Shown here: piece after piece, positions 8,225 through 17,631 of the stretch
Layout: each line of letters begins with the position of its first letter
Numbering within the stretch: the first letter of the stretch is position 1
Assembly: GCF_000721105.1 (NCBI RefSeq)
Contig: NZ_JOEV01000014.1
Span: 124,001-188,000, forward strand
Length of the DNA: 64,000 nt
From: Streptomyces cellulosae
GTDB lineage: Bacteria > Actinomycetota > Actinomycetes > Streptomycetales > Streptomycetaceae
Direction: 5' to 3'
The notes under the pieces: model-generated
The model's database searches: none
What the model saw: the letters and a program-made list of their open reading frames with translations, nothing else
What the model was told of the DNA's origin: nothing
Program-made: the position numbers and the translations under genes

Positions 8225-9372
8225 GACGAACGGGCTCCCTGGAGTGAGGGGGACGACGAACTGGACACCGCCGCCGCGTACACGTCCATGAGCCGGGCGG
8301 CGCTGCGGGTGATGCTGTAGTGGTGGGCGGCTTCCGGGACCGTCCGAGGCCGTGGACCGGCCGCGCGGACCTCGGCGACGGCGCGGGCGTACGCCTCCGG
8401 ACCGCCCCGCACCCGCCGGGCCGCGGCGGCGGCCCGCGGCGGCAGGTCCTCGACCGCCGGGCAGGAGGCGTAGAGCACGGGCAGCCCGGACGCCAGGGCC
8501 TCCACGACCGCCAGTCCGAAGGACTCCTCCGGGGACGGCGAGACGAGCAGGTCCATGGCGGCGGTGAGAGAGGGCAGATCGGGGCCGGGGGAGCCGTCGG
8601 GGACATTGGGGCGTTCGCCGGTGAACAGCACACGTTCGGCCACGCCGGCCTCATGGGCCGTACGGCGCAGGACGCTCGACTCCGGGCCCTCTCCGACCAG
8701 CAGCAGCCAGTGGTCGTCGGGAAGCCGGGCGATCGTCCGGATCAGTACGTCGAAGCGCTTGCCCGGGGCGAGCCGGCCGATCCCGCCGACGACGTAGGCG
8801 TCCTCCGGCAGACCGAGGCGCCGACGCGTGTGGTGGCGCCGTGACCGGTCGAAGCGGAACCGGGCCAGGTCGACGCCGTTGGGGACGACCTCGATGCGCG
8901 GGGCGGGCACACCCCAGCGTCTGAGGCGGTCGGCGACCGTGGCGGAGACGGCGACCGTGGCGGAGCCGAGGCGCTCGCTGGCGAGATACAGCGCACGGAC
9001 GCCCGCGGTCAGCGGCCGGCCCTCCATCTGGGAGTCGCCGAGGGAGTGTTCGGTGGCGACCACGGCCCTGACGCCCGCGAGGCGGGCGGCGGGCCGGCCG
9101 TAGACACAGGCGCGGTAGAGGTGGGTGTGCACCAGGTCGTAGCCGCCCGCGCGGATCAGGCGGACCAGGCGGGGGAGCGCGGACAGGTCGCGGTTGCCGC
9201 CCATGCCGAGGTGGTGCACGCGGACACCGTCGGCGACCAGGCCGTCGGCGACGGCACCCGGGTTGGTGAGGGCGACCACCTCGCATTCCACGGGGAGGTG
9301 GCGCAGCAGCAGACGCAGTTGCTGTTCGGCGCCGCCGATGCCGAGACCGGTGATGATGTGCAGTGCCTTCAT
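8221..9372 (-). CDS. GT4-family glycosyltransferase
   Basis: A 383-residue retaining GT-B glycosyltransferase. The N-terminal GLGIGGAEQQL is the typical acceptor-side glycine loop. VVPNGVDLARF marks the inter-domain region, GIGRLAPGKRFDVLI begins the nucleotide-sugar domain, and PEESFGLAVVEALASGLPV holds the EX7E donor-site motif. It would add one sugar to a lipid-linked repeat unit at the cytoplasmic membrane. I prefer the ATG at 9372 because it begins exactly at the family N-terminus (MKALHIITG); an in-frame GTG at 9381 is an alternative overlapping the previous stop. Donor and acceptor sugars cannot be read from sequence. Confidence 0.85.
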   Translation of the reverse strand: MKALHIITGLGIGGAEQQLRLLLRHLPVECEVVALTNPGAVADGLVADGVRVHHLGMGGNRDLSALPRLVRLIRAGGYDLVHTHLYRACVYGRPAARLAGVRAVVATEHSLGDSQMEGRPLTAGVRALYLASERLGSATVAVSATVADRLRRWGVPAPRIEVVPNGVDLARFRFDRSRRHHTRRRLGLPEDAYVVGGIGRLAPGKRFDVLIRTIARLPDDHWLLLVGEGPESSVLRRTAHEAGVAERVLFTGERPNVPDGSPGPDLPSLTAAMDLLVSPSPEESFGLAVVEALASGLPVLYASCPAVEDLPPRAAAAARRVRGGPEAYARAVAEVRAAGPRPRTVPEAAHHYSITRSAARLMDVYAAAVSSSSSPSLQGARSS

Positions 9373-9373
9373 G

Positions 9374-10138
9374 TCACACACCCGCCACGGGGCGCCGGCG
9401 CAGCCGGTGCAGCTTGTGCTTGAGGTGGAGCCGCCAGGCCGTGTCGTTCTCGCCGATGTGCAGGCGGGGCAGGGCGTGCGGGCCCGTCAGGGCGCCGGGA
9501 GCGATGGCGCAGGCGTAGGTGTATCCGGCGTCCCGTGCGGCGGCGACGACGCGCCGGTCGACCCTGCCGTAGGGGTAGCAGAAGCCGCCGACCGGAGCAC
9601 CGGTCAGCTCCGCCAGCAGCGCCCTGCTGTCGGCGACCTCGGCCTTCAGCGTGACGTCGTCGGCCCGGGTGAGATCGACATGGGTCAGCCCGTGAGAGCC
9701 GATCTCCACGCCCTCGGCGGCCGCGCGCCGGATGCCGTCGGCGGTCAGCAGCGGCTTGCGCGGGCCGAGCGGGTCCCAGGAGTTGACGCCGCCGAGGCGT
9801 CCGGGCAGGACGAAGAGGGTGGCGCCGCAGTTCCAGCGCAGCAGCACCGGAAGGGCGTGGGTGAGGAAGTCGGCGTATCCGTCGTCGAAGGTGAGACCGA
9901 CCAGGTCCCTTCCCCGCCCCTGGGCGCGGGCGGCGAACAGCTCGCGCAGGGACACACCGCGCAGCCCGCGCCGGCGCAGCCAGGCCAGCTGCCCGTCCAG
10001 CCGCTCCGGGGTGACCGTGATGCGGTACGGGTCGTCGGAGCAGTCCCCCACGGAGTGGTACATCGCCACCCAGGGGGTCGGGCGGGAGCGCGCCGCGAGG
10101 ACGGTGCCGGTGACGGGGGAATCAACGGGAACGGCCAT
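9374..10138 (-). CDS. NodB-type polysaccharide deacetylase (CE4)
   Basis: A 254-residue enzyme with the carbohydrate esterase 4 motifs: TFDDGYADF near residue 83 (catalytic and metal aspartates), GSHGLTHVDL near 147 (metal histidines) and FCYPYGR near 186. CE4 enzymes remove N-acetyl groups from GlcNAc-type sugars. No signal peptide or membrane helix is visible, so it may act on a cytoplasmic precursor or be exported by an unseen route. It overlaps the flippase gene by 17 bases and its stop lies one base before the next ATG, showing tight coupling within the polysaccharide operon. Confidence 0.85.
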   Translation of the reverse strand: MAVPVDSPVTGTVLAARSRPTPWVAMYHSVGDCSDDPYRITVTPERLDGQLAWLRRRGLRGVSLRELFAARAQGRGRDLVGLTFDDGYADFLTHALPVLLRWNCGATLFVLPGRLGGVNSWDPLGPRKPLLTADGIRRAAAEGVEIGSHGLTHVDLTRADDVTLKAEVADSRALLAELTGAPVGGFCYPYGRVDRRVVAAARDAGYTYACAIAPGALTGPHALPRLHIGENDTAWRLHLKHKLHRLRRRPVAGV

Positions 10139-11810
10139 GCGTCAGCCTCCGCGTGACGGTACGTACGGAATGGAATGCGGATGCGCAGCCCTCGGCGCCG
10201 AGCGCCCGGCTGAGCGGGAGGAACACCGCGATCACGGTCACGCAGCCGATCAGGAACCCCGCCACCGGGGACCGGGGCCAGCTCGCGGCCAACGCCCCCG
10301 CCACCGTCGCGACCGCCGCGGCCCGCAGCGGCCTGCTCAGCTCGGCCAGCACCTGCCGGACACGGATCGGGACCCCGCGCGGGACGCGGCCCTCGGGCTT
10401 GCTCGCGAGACCGGCGAGCAGCAGTGCGGCCGTGACGGTGATGCCGGCGGCGTTGGCGGCGGCGATACCGGGAACACCCCACGGGCCCACGGTCGCCACC
10501 CCGATCCAGGAGGTCGCGATGATGCCCGCCGCCATGGCGCCGACCGGATACCAGGTGGGCCGGCCCGCCGAGAAGTACGAGCGGATCAGGACACCCACCA
10601 GGGTCTGGCCGAGCAGCCCGAGGGCGTACACGCGCAGGACGCCCGCCGTCGCCGCCGTGTCCTGCGCCGTGAACGCGCCCCGCTGGAAAAGGAGTTCGGT
10701 GATCTGGGGGGCGCAGGCGATCACCGCGGAGGCCCCGAGGAGCAGCAGCCAGGAAGCCAGGGCCAGGTCCCGTTGCACACGGGCCCGGGCTCGTTCCGTG
10801 TCGCCGTCCGCGAGCGCCCGTGCGATCACCGGGAACGTGACGGTGCACAGCATCAGCGACAGCGTCATGGGGATCTGGGCCACCTTCTGCGCGTAGTTGA
10901 GGTGCGAGATGGCCCCGGCGGGAAGGGTGGAGGCGAGGAAGCGTTCGATCAGGACCTGGGACTGGCGGCACAGGGCGAAGCCCAGCACGGCGCCGAGCAG
11001 GGACAGGCGCATCGGGCGTGCCTCGACCCCGGCAGCACCGGAAGCGGGCGTACGGTTTTTCAACTGCCGCCACAGTGAGGGAAGTTGCACTGCCACCATC
11101 AGGCAGCCGCCGGCCGCGACCCCGGCCGCCGCCGATCGCACGCCCCAGCCTTGGCCGAGCAGGGACATCGTGGCGATGATGCCGGTGTTGTAGGCGACGT
11201 AGATCGTCGCGGGAGCCAGGAAGCGCTGATGTGCCCGCAGGGCCGCGCTGCAGTACCCGGCGAGCCCGAAGGTCAGCACGCAGGTCGCCGTCAGCCGGGT
11301 GCAGTCGACGGCGAGACGGGGATCGGGCAGGCCGGGTGCCAGAGCTCCGACCAGGTACGGGGCCCCGCCGGCGACCAGCGCGGACACGGCGACGAAACCG
11401 AGGGACAGACGGGGCAGGGTGCCGGCCACCAGGGAGCGGACCGGGTCGCCGGGGGCGCCCTGGGCGCGTCGGGCCAGAGCCATGCTGAACGCCGGGATCA
11501 GTACGAAGGCCAGCCCGTCCTCGATGAGCAGCGTGGAGGCGAACTCCGGCACGGTCCACGCGATCAGGAAGGCGTCCGTCTCGCTGCCCGCCCCGAACAT
11601 GCGGGCCAGCGCCTGGTCACGCACCAGGCCGAGCAGCGCCCCGGCGACCGACAGCGACGCCGTGATCAAGGTGGCCTTGGCGAGGAAGCCCCGGGAGGCC
11701 GCGGTGAGGTCGGTGCTGTCCGCGGCCCGCGCCGCGGGCAGGGCCACCCGTTCGGTCCCGGAAGCGGAAGCGTGCTCGGTCCGCGGAATCCCGGGCGGTG
11801 TCAGCGTCAT
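10122..11810 (-). CDS. MurJ/Wzx-like lipid-linked oligosaccharide flippase
   Basis: A 562-residue polytopic membrane protein of the MATE/MOP superfamily, with about 13-14 hydrophobic segments. ASLSVAGALLGLVRDQALARMFG near the N-terminus is the MurJ-family signature loop, and NYAQKVAQIPMTLS near 300 is another conserved stretch. Within a polysaccharide operon it most likely flips the lipid-linked repeat unit across the membrane, rather than lipid II. The ATG at 11810 overlaps the stop of the upstream polymerase as ATGA (11807-11810), which decides the start. Confidence 0.85.
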   Translation of the reverse strand: MTLTPPGIPRTEHASASGTERVALPAARAADSTDLTAASRGFLAKATLITASLSVAGALLGLVRDQALARMFGAGSETDAFLIAWTVPEFASTLLIEDGLAFVLIPAFSMALARRAQGAPGDPVRSLVAGTLPRLSLGFVAVSALVAGGAPYLVGALAPGLPDPRLAVDCTRLTATCVLTFGLAGYCSAALRAHQRFLAPATIYVAYNTGIIATMSLLGQGWGVRSAAAGVAAGGCLMVAVQLPSLWRQLKNRTPASGAAGVEARPMRLSLLGAVLGFALCRQSQVLIERFLASTLPAGAISHLNYAQKVAQIPMTLSLMLCTVTFPVIARALADGDTERARARVQRDLALASWLLLLGASAVIACAPQITELLFQRGAFTAQDTAATAGVLRVYALGLLGQTLVGVLIRSYFSAGRPTWYPVGAMAAGIIATSWIGVATVGPWGVPGIAAANAAGITVTAALLLAGLASKPEGRVPRGVPIRVRQVLAELSRPLRAAAVATVAGALAASWPRSPVAGFLIGCVTVIAVFLPLSRALGAEGCASAFHSVRTVTRRLTHGRSR

Positions 11811-13156
11811 CGCGCCACGGCCTCCTCGACCCTCCGCGGCAACGGAACCGACACCGCGCCCCGCCGCTCGTCGTGCCCGGCCAGCGCCCACCAGGCCGCC
11901 AGCCCGAAGCACACCCCGGTCAGCACGGTGGAGGGACCGCCGATGTCGGCGTACAGGAAGTCGGTCAGCTGCCGGACCAGCAGTCCGCAGGCGACGAGCG
12001 CGCAGTCGAGGCCGGGCCCCCGTCTCACGCGCGTTCGCGACAGGCCCCGCAGCGCGCACACCAGCAGCGCCAGCCAACTCCCGGTCAGCGCCACCAGCCC
12101 GGTCAGGCCCTGCTCGCTCAGCACCAGCAGGTACATGTTGTGCGGCGACAACAGCGGCTGCCTGCGGTACGCCGCCCCCGCGCCCTCCGTGTCGCTGGCC
12201 GCCGACAGCGCCGGCGAGGCGTACCCGTCCCGGTACTCGGGGAAGCCCTTCAGGCCGACACCGGTGACCGGGTGGTCACGCCACATGCCGGTCGCGGCCG
12301 CCCACAGGGAGTACCGGTCGACGACGGACTGGTCGGGAGAGTCGGCGACCCGCGTGATGCTGTCGATCCGCTCCTGCAGCATCGCCGTGCCGACGCCGAG
12401 GCCGCCCACCAGGACGACTGACGCGGCGGCCACGGCCGCGGCCGCCTTCAGCGCGCGCCGCGCCCCGGCCAGCACCAGCTGCGCCGTACAGGTCACGGCC
12501 GTGGCGATCCACGCGCCCCGGCTGAAGGACAGCGCGAGCGGCGCCAGCAGGACGAGCGCGCACCCGACGGCGACCCACCGCTGGCGCGGGGAGTTCCGGC
12601 CGAGTGCGAGACCGAGCGCGCACACCAGGCCGACGGAGACCACCGAGGCCATGCCCATCACGTCCTGCGGGCCGAACGTGCCGACGGCGCGGATGTCCTC
12701 GCCCTGGTACGAGGCACCGGTCCGGGTGACGTACTGGTGCACTCCGACGGCCCCCTGCCACAGGGCGAGCCCCACCAACGACCAGGCCAGCAGCCGGAAG
12801 TCGCCCCGGTCGCGGATCAGCAGCAGGACCGCCGCCGGGACCAGCACGAAGACCTGCAGAAAGCGGCCCATGCCGGTGACGCCGTCCCACGGTGAGGGTG
12901 CCCCCACGGCGGCGACGGCGAGCCCGAGGACCGGCAGCCCCAGCACCACGGCGGCCGTACCGGACAAGGGCCGCCGCCGGTCCCGTACGAGACGGATCGC
13001 GCAGTACAGCACCGCCAGCCCGGACATCGCGTCGGCGGGACCCGCGCCGCCGTCCGGGGCGCGCGGCAGCGCCAGCAGGGCGAGCACGGCCACCACGGGC
13101 AGGACCGGTGACAGGAAGGCGCCCCGGCGCGGGAGCGGGGTCAGCGCGAGGCTCAC
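11807..13156 (-). CDS. O-antigen ligase/polymerase-like membrane protein
   Basis: A 449-residue protein with about 11-12 membrane segments and one large extracytoplasmic loop (about 245-340). The loop contains MWRDHPVTGVGLKGFPEYR, resembling the H-P-x-x-G-x-G motif of the Wzy/WaaL family. Such proteins polymerise or ligate lipid-linked repeat units outside the membrane. The GTG at 13156 has GGGAG at 13166-13170 and begins just before the first membrane helix. It lies 5 bases after the sugar transferase stop and overlaps the flippase start. Polymerase versus ligase cannot be settled from sequence. Confidence 0.8.
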   Translation of the reverse strand: MSLALTPLPRRGAFLSPVLPVVAVLALLALPRAPDGGAGPADAMSGLAVLYCAIRLVRDRRRPLSGTAAVVLGLPVLGLAVAAVGAPSPWDGVTGMGRFLQVFVLVPAAVLLLIRDRGDFRLLAWSLVGLALWQGAVGVHQYVTRTGASYQGEDIRAVGTFGPQDVMGMASVVSVGLVCALGLALGRNSPRQRWVAVGCALVLLAPLALSFSRGAWIATAVTCTAQLVLAGARRALKAAAAVAAASVVLVGGLGVGTAMLQERIDSITRVADSPDQSVVDRYSLWAAATGMWRDHPVTGVGLKGFPEYRDGYASPALSAASDTEGAGAAYRRQPLLSPHNMYLLVLSEQGLTGLVALTGSWLALLVCALRGLSRTRVRRGPGLDCALVACGLLVRQLTDFLYADIGGPSTVLTGVCFGLAAWWALAGHDERRGAVSVPLPRRVEEAVAR

Positions 13157-13161
13157 GACTC

Positions 13162-14589
13162 TCAGCTCCCCGTCGGACGCACGAGCGTGCCCGCGGTGCG
13201 CAGCAGGATGCAGACGTCCTGCCACAGCGACCAGTTGTCGATGTAGGCGTTGTCGAACCGGCAGCGGTCCTCGATGGAGGTGTCGCCGCGCAGCCCGTGG
13301 ACCTGGGCGAGCCCGGTGACGCCGACGCGCATGCGGTGGCGGGCCGCGTAACCGGGGTAGGTCTTCCTGAACTGCGCGACGAAATAAGGCCGTTCGGGGC
13401 GCGGGCCGACCAGGCTCATGTCGCCCCGCAGCACGTTCCACAACTGGAGCAGCTCGTCGAACGACGTGCGCCGCAGCATGCGGCAGAACCCGCGCATCTC
13501 GTCCTCGTTCGCCACGCTCCACCGGGTCGCCGCCTCGTGCGCGTCGACCGGGCGGTGCGTGCGGAACTTCAGCAGCGTGAACGGACGCCCGTCCTTGCCG
13601 ATGCGCTGCTGCCGGAACACCACGCCCGGCCCGTCGCAGATCCGCAGCGCCACCGCGCACGCCAGCAGCAGGGGGCCGGCCAGCAGCAACAGGGTTCCGG
13701 ACACGAGGATGTCCAGCGTCCGCTTGCCCGCGCTGCCGCGGCGCGCGGCGGCCATCTCCAGACGCCGGCACGGAAACCCGGCCAGCCGGTCCTGCCTCGC
13801 GTACGACGGAGAGCCCGCGTCGACCTCCCACACCTCGCAGCCCGCCTCGGCCAGCGTGTGCAGCAGTGATCCCTGCCGGGTCCGTACGGAGGGGTGGACG
13901 GCCAGCACCGCCCGCACCCCGTTCTGGATGACCGCCCGCTCGACCTCCTCCCCGGTCGTCAGCACCGGCAGTCCCCCGGCGCCGTCCGGGCGGTCCGCCA
14001 CGATCCCCACGGGCCGCACCCCGCACGTCGGATCCCGCAGTACGGCGGCGGCCACGCGCTGCGCGGTCTCCGCCGGGCCGATGACGAGAGCGGTGGACGG
14101 GCGGCGCAACAGCACGGCACGCCACCTCGCGTACACCGCGGCGCGCAGCGCGCAACTCGCCGCCGCCTGCACCGCGCAGCCCGCCAGCAGGGCGCGGGCG
14201 GACAGCGCGTCGTCCGGCCGGTACGCCGCCACCAGTGCGGCGAGCGCGAGCCAGGCCACCGCGGTCCGGCCGCAGACGGTCGGCAGCTCGGGCAGGACGC
14301 CTGGCACCGGGGGGCGTGCGCGGGGCGGCCCCAGCAGCAGCGACGCGGCGAGCAGCAGGGTGACGGGGAGCGGGCGCAGCTGCGTTCCGGTCAGCGTCAG
14401 GGCGCCCAGCACGGCGGCCGCGCCGTCCACGACGTACAGCGGCACCGGCGAGGCGGGTCGTGGGGGCGGCCTGTGGGCGGGGAACCGGCCGCCCGGGGCG
14501 GTGCCCTGCGCCGGCAGGACCGAGACGGACGAGAATCCGTGTTCCCGGCGCTGTGCGCCGGGGGAGGGGACGGTGCTTTCCGCGGTCAC
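13162..14589 (-). CDS. Polyprenyl-phosphate sugar-1-phosphate transferase (WbaP/WcaJ type)
   Basis: A 475-residue initiating enzyme. N-terminal membrane helices and a nucleotide-binding-like domain (ALVIGPAETAQRVAAAVL near 158) precede the C-terminal bacterial sugar transferase domain. The latter shows KRTLDILVSG before a membrane helix, RIGKDGRPFTLLKFRT, LRRTSFDELLQLWNVLRGDM, SLVGPRPERP and GVTGLAQVHG. It would load the first sugar phosphate onto undecaprenyl phosphate. The GTG at 14589 overlaps the upstream stop as GTGA. The first domain resembles the CoA-binding-like region of the same family and is often dispensable. Confidence 0.88.
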   Translation of the reverse strand: MTAESTVPSPGAQRREHGFSSVSVLPAQGTAPGGRFPAHRPPPRPASPVPLYVVDGAAAVLGALTLTGTQLRPLPVTLLLAASLLLGPPRARPPVPGVLPELPTVCGRTAVAWLALAALVAAYRPDDALSARALLAGCAVQAAASCALRAAVYARWRAVLLRRPSTALVIGPAETAQRVAAAVLRDPTCGVRPVGIVADRPDGAGGLPVLTTGEEVERAVIQNGVRAVLAVHPSVRTRQGSLLHTLAEAGCEVWEVDAGSPSYARQDRLAGFPCRRLEMAAARRGSAGKRTLDILVSGTLLLLAGPLLLACAVALRICDGPGVVFRQQRIGKDGRPFTLLKFRTHRPVDAHEAATRWSVANEDEMRGFCRMLRRTSFDELLQLWNVLRGDMSLVGPRPERPYFVAQFRKTYPGYAARHRMRVGVTGLAQVHGLRGDTSIEDRCRFDNAYIDNWSLWQDVCILLRTAGTLVRPTGS

Positions 14590-15767
14590 GAGTGGATGGA
14601 CTCCCTGTGCTCGATGGGCGCGACGCGTCTTGCGGGCCATGCGCCGATCAGGTTGCGGTAGACCTCCGCGACCGCCTCGGCGGTGTGCCGCACGTCGTGT
14701 GTGGACAGCACGTGTCGGCGTCCCCGGTCGCCGAGCGACTCGCGCAGCAGCGGGTCGAGCAGCAGTTCTGCCACAGCCCCGGCCAGCACCACCGGGTTCT
14801 CGGGCGGCACCAGGCACCGTGCGGTGACGGAGGACGGAAGGCTTTCTCGGGCACCGTCGACGTCCGTGACCACCACCGGCCGTCCGCAGGCCATCGCCTC
14901 CAGCGGGGCCAGCGCCATGCCCTCCCAGCGGGACGGCAGAACGACGAGGTCCGCGGCCCGGTACCAGGGGGCGGTGTCGCTCACGGCTCCCACGAACAGC
15001 ACGGACTTCGGCGCCAGCGCCCGCAGCCGGTCGCGGTCCGGCCCGTCGCCGACCAGGACGAGACGCGCGCCGGGCACCTTGCGGGTGACGGCGCTCCACG
15101 CCGTCAGCAGGACGTCCTGTCCCTTCTGCCGGCACAGCCGGCCCACGCAGACGACGAGCGGCGCGGCGGGATCGACCCCGCGCAACGGTTCCAGGCCGGC
15201 CCGTACGGTGTCGGCCGGAGCGGGATGGAAGCGCCGGGCGTCCACGCCGTTGGGGATGACGCTCCACCGTCCGTCGATCCCGGCGCGCACGCCGGTGGCG
15301 CGCTCCGCCTCGCTCACGCACACCACCCGCGAGGCCCAACGTGCCCCCCGCCGCTCCCAGGTCAGCGCCAGTGCCGAGGCGACCCCGCCGACGGCCTCGA
15401 AGGACCAGGCGTGCGGCTGGAACACGGTGGGGATCCGCCCCCGCACGGCGAGCCGCCCGGCGAGCCCGGCCTTCGCGCTGTGGGCGTGCACCACGTCGGG
15501 GCGCACCTCCCCGATCACACGGGCGAGGTGCCGCACCTCCCGGACGAGCGACGGACCCGGCGACCGCGTGGCGTGCCAGTGCCGTACGTCGGCGCCGAGC
15601 GCCCTGAGTCCGGTGGCGAGTGTGCCGTCGGGGCAGGCCGTCGTCACCGCCAGACCTCCCGCGAGCTGCGCCCGTACCAGGTCCGTCACGACGCGGGCGA
15701 CGCCGCCCTCCACGGGCTGGGCAAGGTGCAGGACCCGCGGCCGGGAAGGGGTGGGTGACCGATACAT
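14586..15767 (-). CDS. GT4-family glycosyltransferase, first gene of the polysaccharide operon
   Basis: A 393-residue GT-B glycosyltransferase. HLAQPVEGGVARVV is the N-terminal acceptor loop, DVVHAHSAKAGLAGRLA the conserved HAHS motif, VIPNGVDARRF the hinge, CVGRLCRQKGQDVLL the donor-domain start and RWEGMALAPLEAMACGRPVVV the EX7E motif. It is the first gene of the eight-gene minus-strand run, so the operon promoter should lie at 15768-15816 or further upstream. Seven successive junctions downstream are overlaps or gaps of less than 6 bases. Confidence 0.86.
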   Translation of the reverse strand: MYRSPTPSRPRVLHLAQPVEGGVARVVTDLVRAQLAGGLAVTTACPDGTLATGLRALGADVRHWHATRSPGPSLVREVRHLARVIGEVRPDVVHAHSAKAGLAGRLAVRGRIPTVFQPHAWSFEAVGGVASALALTWERRGARWASRVVCVSEAERATGVRAGIDGRWSVIPNGVDARRFHPAPADTVRAGLEPLRGVDPAAPLVVCVGRLCRQKGQDVLLTAWSAVTRKVPGARLVLVGDGPDRDRLRALAPKSVLFVGAVSDTAPWYRAADLVVLPSRWEGMALAPLEAMACGRPVVVTDVDGARESLPSSVTARCLVPPENPVVLAGAVAELLLDPLLRESLGDRGRRHVLSTHDVRHTAEAVAEVYRNLIGAWPARRVAPIEHRESIHS

Positions 15768-15816
15768 GCGCGATGTCCTCGCTCGGGGTGGTGCTCGGGA
15801 CGGCGGGGGACGCGCT

Positions 15817-16965
15817 TTACCGCTTGGCGTCGACGGCGGCGAAGAGCACGCCGGCCCACACCACGTCCCCCTGCGACTTCAGACGGAAGGCCAGTTGGTC
15901 GCCGCCGCCCCGCAGGCCGCGGCCGAGATCGAGAACGTCGGAGTCGTAGCCGAGGGTGTTGGCGTACGCCGGGACACGCCGCGGCGCGGCCGTCCCCGGC
16001 TCGCTGATCGTGGAGTTCAGTACGTCGCCGACGGGGTTGACCGGGTCGGTGAGGGAGGTGACCGTGGTGCGAGAGCGCTGACCGTGCGTACCCGTCCGGG
16101 TGCTGCGCAGGGTGAGTGTGTCGCCGGTGATGCCGCGGTCGCCGTCGTACGTGACCAGACCCGCGCGGCCGCCCGCGCCGGCGGAGAAGCGCAGCCCCCG
16201 CAGCCGGATCTCCTGCCCCGCCCCGTTCCTCAGTGCGGTGAAGCCGTCCCAGAGGGCGAGGTGCCGCAGGGGCGCCGCCGCGCTCTCGTACGCCACCACC
16301 AGCGTCCAGCCGCCCCACGCGCCGGCCGCCGACCTGCCCCGCGCCACGTTGACCTGCGCCACGGTGTACAGACCCGGCCCGCTGCCCCGCACCAGCTTCG
16401 TGACGTCCGCCGAGGCCTGGAAGGCGTCCGAGCCGTGCGCCGCCCGGTGGCCGACGACCGTGTCCGCGCGCACCTGCTTGTACGCCCCGCCGGGTTCGGC
16501 GATCAGCACCCGCCCGTTGTCCTTTCGCGGCTTCTGCTCGCCGACGCGCAGATTGCCGCCCCAGTACAGCCGTGCGTAGCTGACCCGGGAGCCCTTGGGC
16601 AGACGGACCTCCGCCCGGGACGAGTTGTAGGTGTTCGGGTCCCGGTCGACGTCGATGTAGTCCGTGTCGAAGCGGCCGTTCACCACGGCCTTGCCCGCGC
16701 GGGCGGCCGAACAGGCGGAACTCGCCGACTGCAGGGGTCTTTTCACCGCCCCTGCGGTACGGCAGCTGATGGAGGAGTTGGCCGCGCGCACGATGCCGCC
16801 GTGCTGCAGTGCGTGGTACCGCTCGGCGAACGCGACACGGCTCGCCTCCCGTGAAGGCGGGGCGGTGGCCGCGGTCGCCGGGGCGCCGACGGATGCCCAG
16901 CTCCCGGCGAGGACGAGAGCGCCTGCCGTCACGCGGTGCAGTAGTGGGACAAGAGGATTGCGCAT
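15817..16965 (-). CDS. Secreted surface protein with YIDVDxDPxTYNSS / LYWGGN domain
   Basis: A 382-residue exported protein with a signal peptide (MRNPLVPLLHRVTAGALVLAGS, cleavage after ATAA near residue 34). The mature part contains FDTDYIDVDRDPNTYNSS and YARLYWGGN, a pairing seen at the N-terminus of many large actinobacterial surface proteins, where it precedes DUF11-type repeats; here those repeats are absent. A beta-rich fold is likely. ATG at 16965 is chosen for the signal peptide and for AGGGAAA about 10 bases upstream. It lies just upstream of the polysaccharide operon in the same orientation and may belong to the same surface programme. No catalytic motif was recognised. Confidence 0.7.
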   Translation of the reverse strand: MRNPLVPLLHRVTAGALVLAGSWASVGAPATAATAPPSREASRVAFAERYHALQHGGIVRAANSSISCRTAGAVKRPLQSASSACSAARAGKAVVNGRFDTDYIDVDRDPNTYNSSRAEVRLPKGSRVSYARLYWGGNLRVGEQKPRKDNGRVLIAEPGGAYKQVRADTVVGHRAAHGSDAFQASADVTKLVRGSGPGLYTVAQVNVARGRSAAGAWGGWTLVVAYESAAAPLRHLALWDGFTALRNGAGQEIRLRGLRFSAGAGGRAGLVTYDGDRGITGDTLTLRSTRTGTHGQRSRTTVTSLTDPVNPVGDVLNSTISEPGTAAPRRVPAYANTLGYDSDVLDLGRGLRGGGDQLAFRLKSQGDVVWAGVLFAAVDAKR

Positions 16966-17269
16966 GACCGGCGTTTCCCTTTCGGAAAAGGTTGCGGTGT
17001 CAGGGGGCGCACGAAGGCGAAGTGCGTGCCATGGGGGGCGTGGAGAGATGCGCAACTGTAGCCGTTCAAAGGGGTGAGCCGACGAAACCGGAGAAGCGTG
17101 TCGGGATGGTGAAAATGAGGTGGATCCCCGGAGGGAAACACGCCCCCTGCAAATCTCATATGAGGACTCGGCCATCCTTGTGCGCGGAGTTACCGGACCG
17201 GCCGGGGATCGTTGGACACGGCGTCAGAAAATTCCTCCGGCTGCCCACGCGGCCGAAGAAAGGAACACG
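16966..17269. other. Divergent intergenic region
   Basis: 304 bases between the minus-strand surface-protein gene and the plus-strand small secreted gene. It should contain both promoters. GAAAGGAAC just before 17270 is the ribosome site of the plus-strand gene. I could not assign -10/-35 boxes with confidence. Confidence 0.4.
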
Positions 17270-17545
17270 ATGAAGTCTCTGAAGGCTGCCGCCGTCGTCG
17301 CCGGGTCCCTGGTCATCGCCGGTGCCGCCGCGCCCGCGTTCGCCCAGAACGCCGGTGACGTGACGAGCACCGCCATCGACAGCGCGGCGGGCACCCTCAA
17401 GAAGGGCCCTGTCCAGCTGGGCCCCGTGCAGCAGCTGGACGCGCTCGACACCAAGAAGAAGGACTCGCCGCTGAACTCGGTCCAGGGCGCGGCCCAGGGA
17501 CTGATCGGCGGCCAGTCGCTGCTGGGCGGCCTTCCGCTGCACTGA
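17270..17545 (+). CDS. Small secreted protein of unknown function
   Basis: A 91-residue protein. MKSLKAAAVVAGSLVIAGAAAPAFA is a clear Sec signal peptide with an AFA-Q cleavage site. The mature 66 residues lack cysteine and end LLGGLPLH; similar small Streptomyces secreted proteins end in LLGGLPL-type tails. ATG at 17270 has AAAGGAAC 4 bases upstream. It forms its own transcription unit, ended by the hairpin at 17603-17631. The function is unknown. Confidence 0.8.
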   Translation: MKSLKAAAVVAGSLVIAGAAAPAFAQNAGDVTSTAIDSAAGTLKKGPVQLGPVQQLDALDTKKKDSPLNSVQGAAQGLIGGQSLLGGLPLH

Positions 17546-17602
17546 GGTTTCGCGGTCGCCATGCCCGCCGTTTCCCGGAGCTGCAAGGTGTCGCTCCGAC
17601 CG

Positions 17603-17631
17603 GGCCGATTCCGCGCCCAGCGGAGTCGGCC
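17603..17631 (+). terminator. Hairpin terminator after the small secreted gene
   Basis: Arms 17603-17614 and 17620-17631 pair over 12 positions with one G-U wobble around a 5-base loop, 57 bases after the stop at 17545. Confidence 0.65.
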
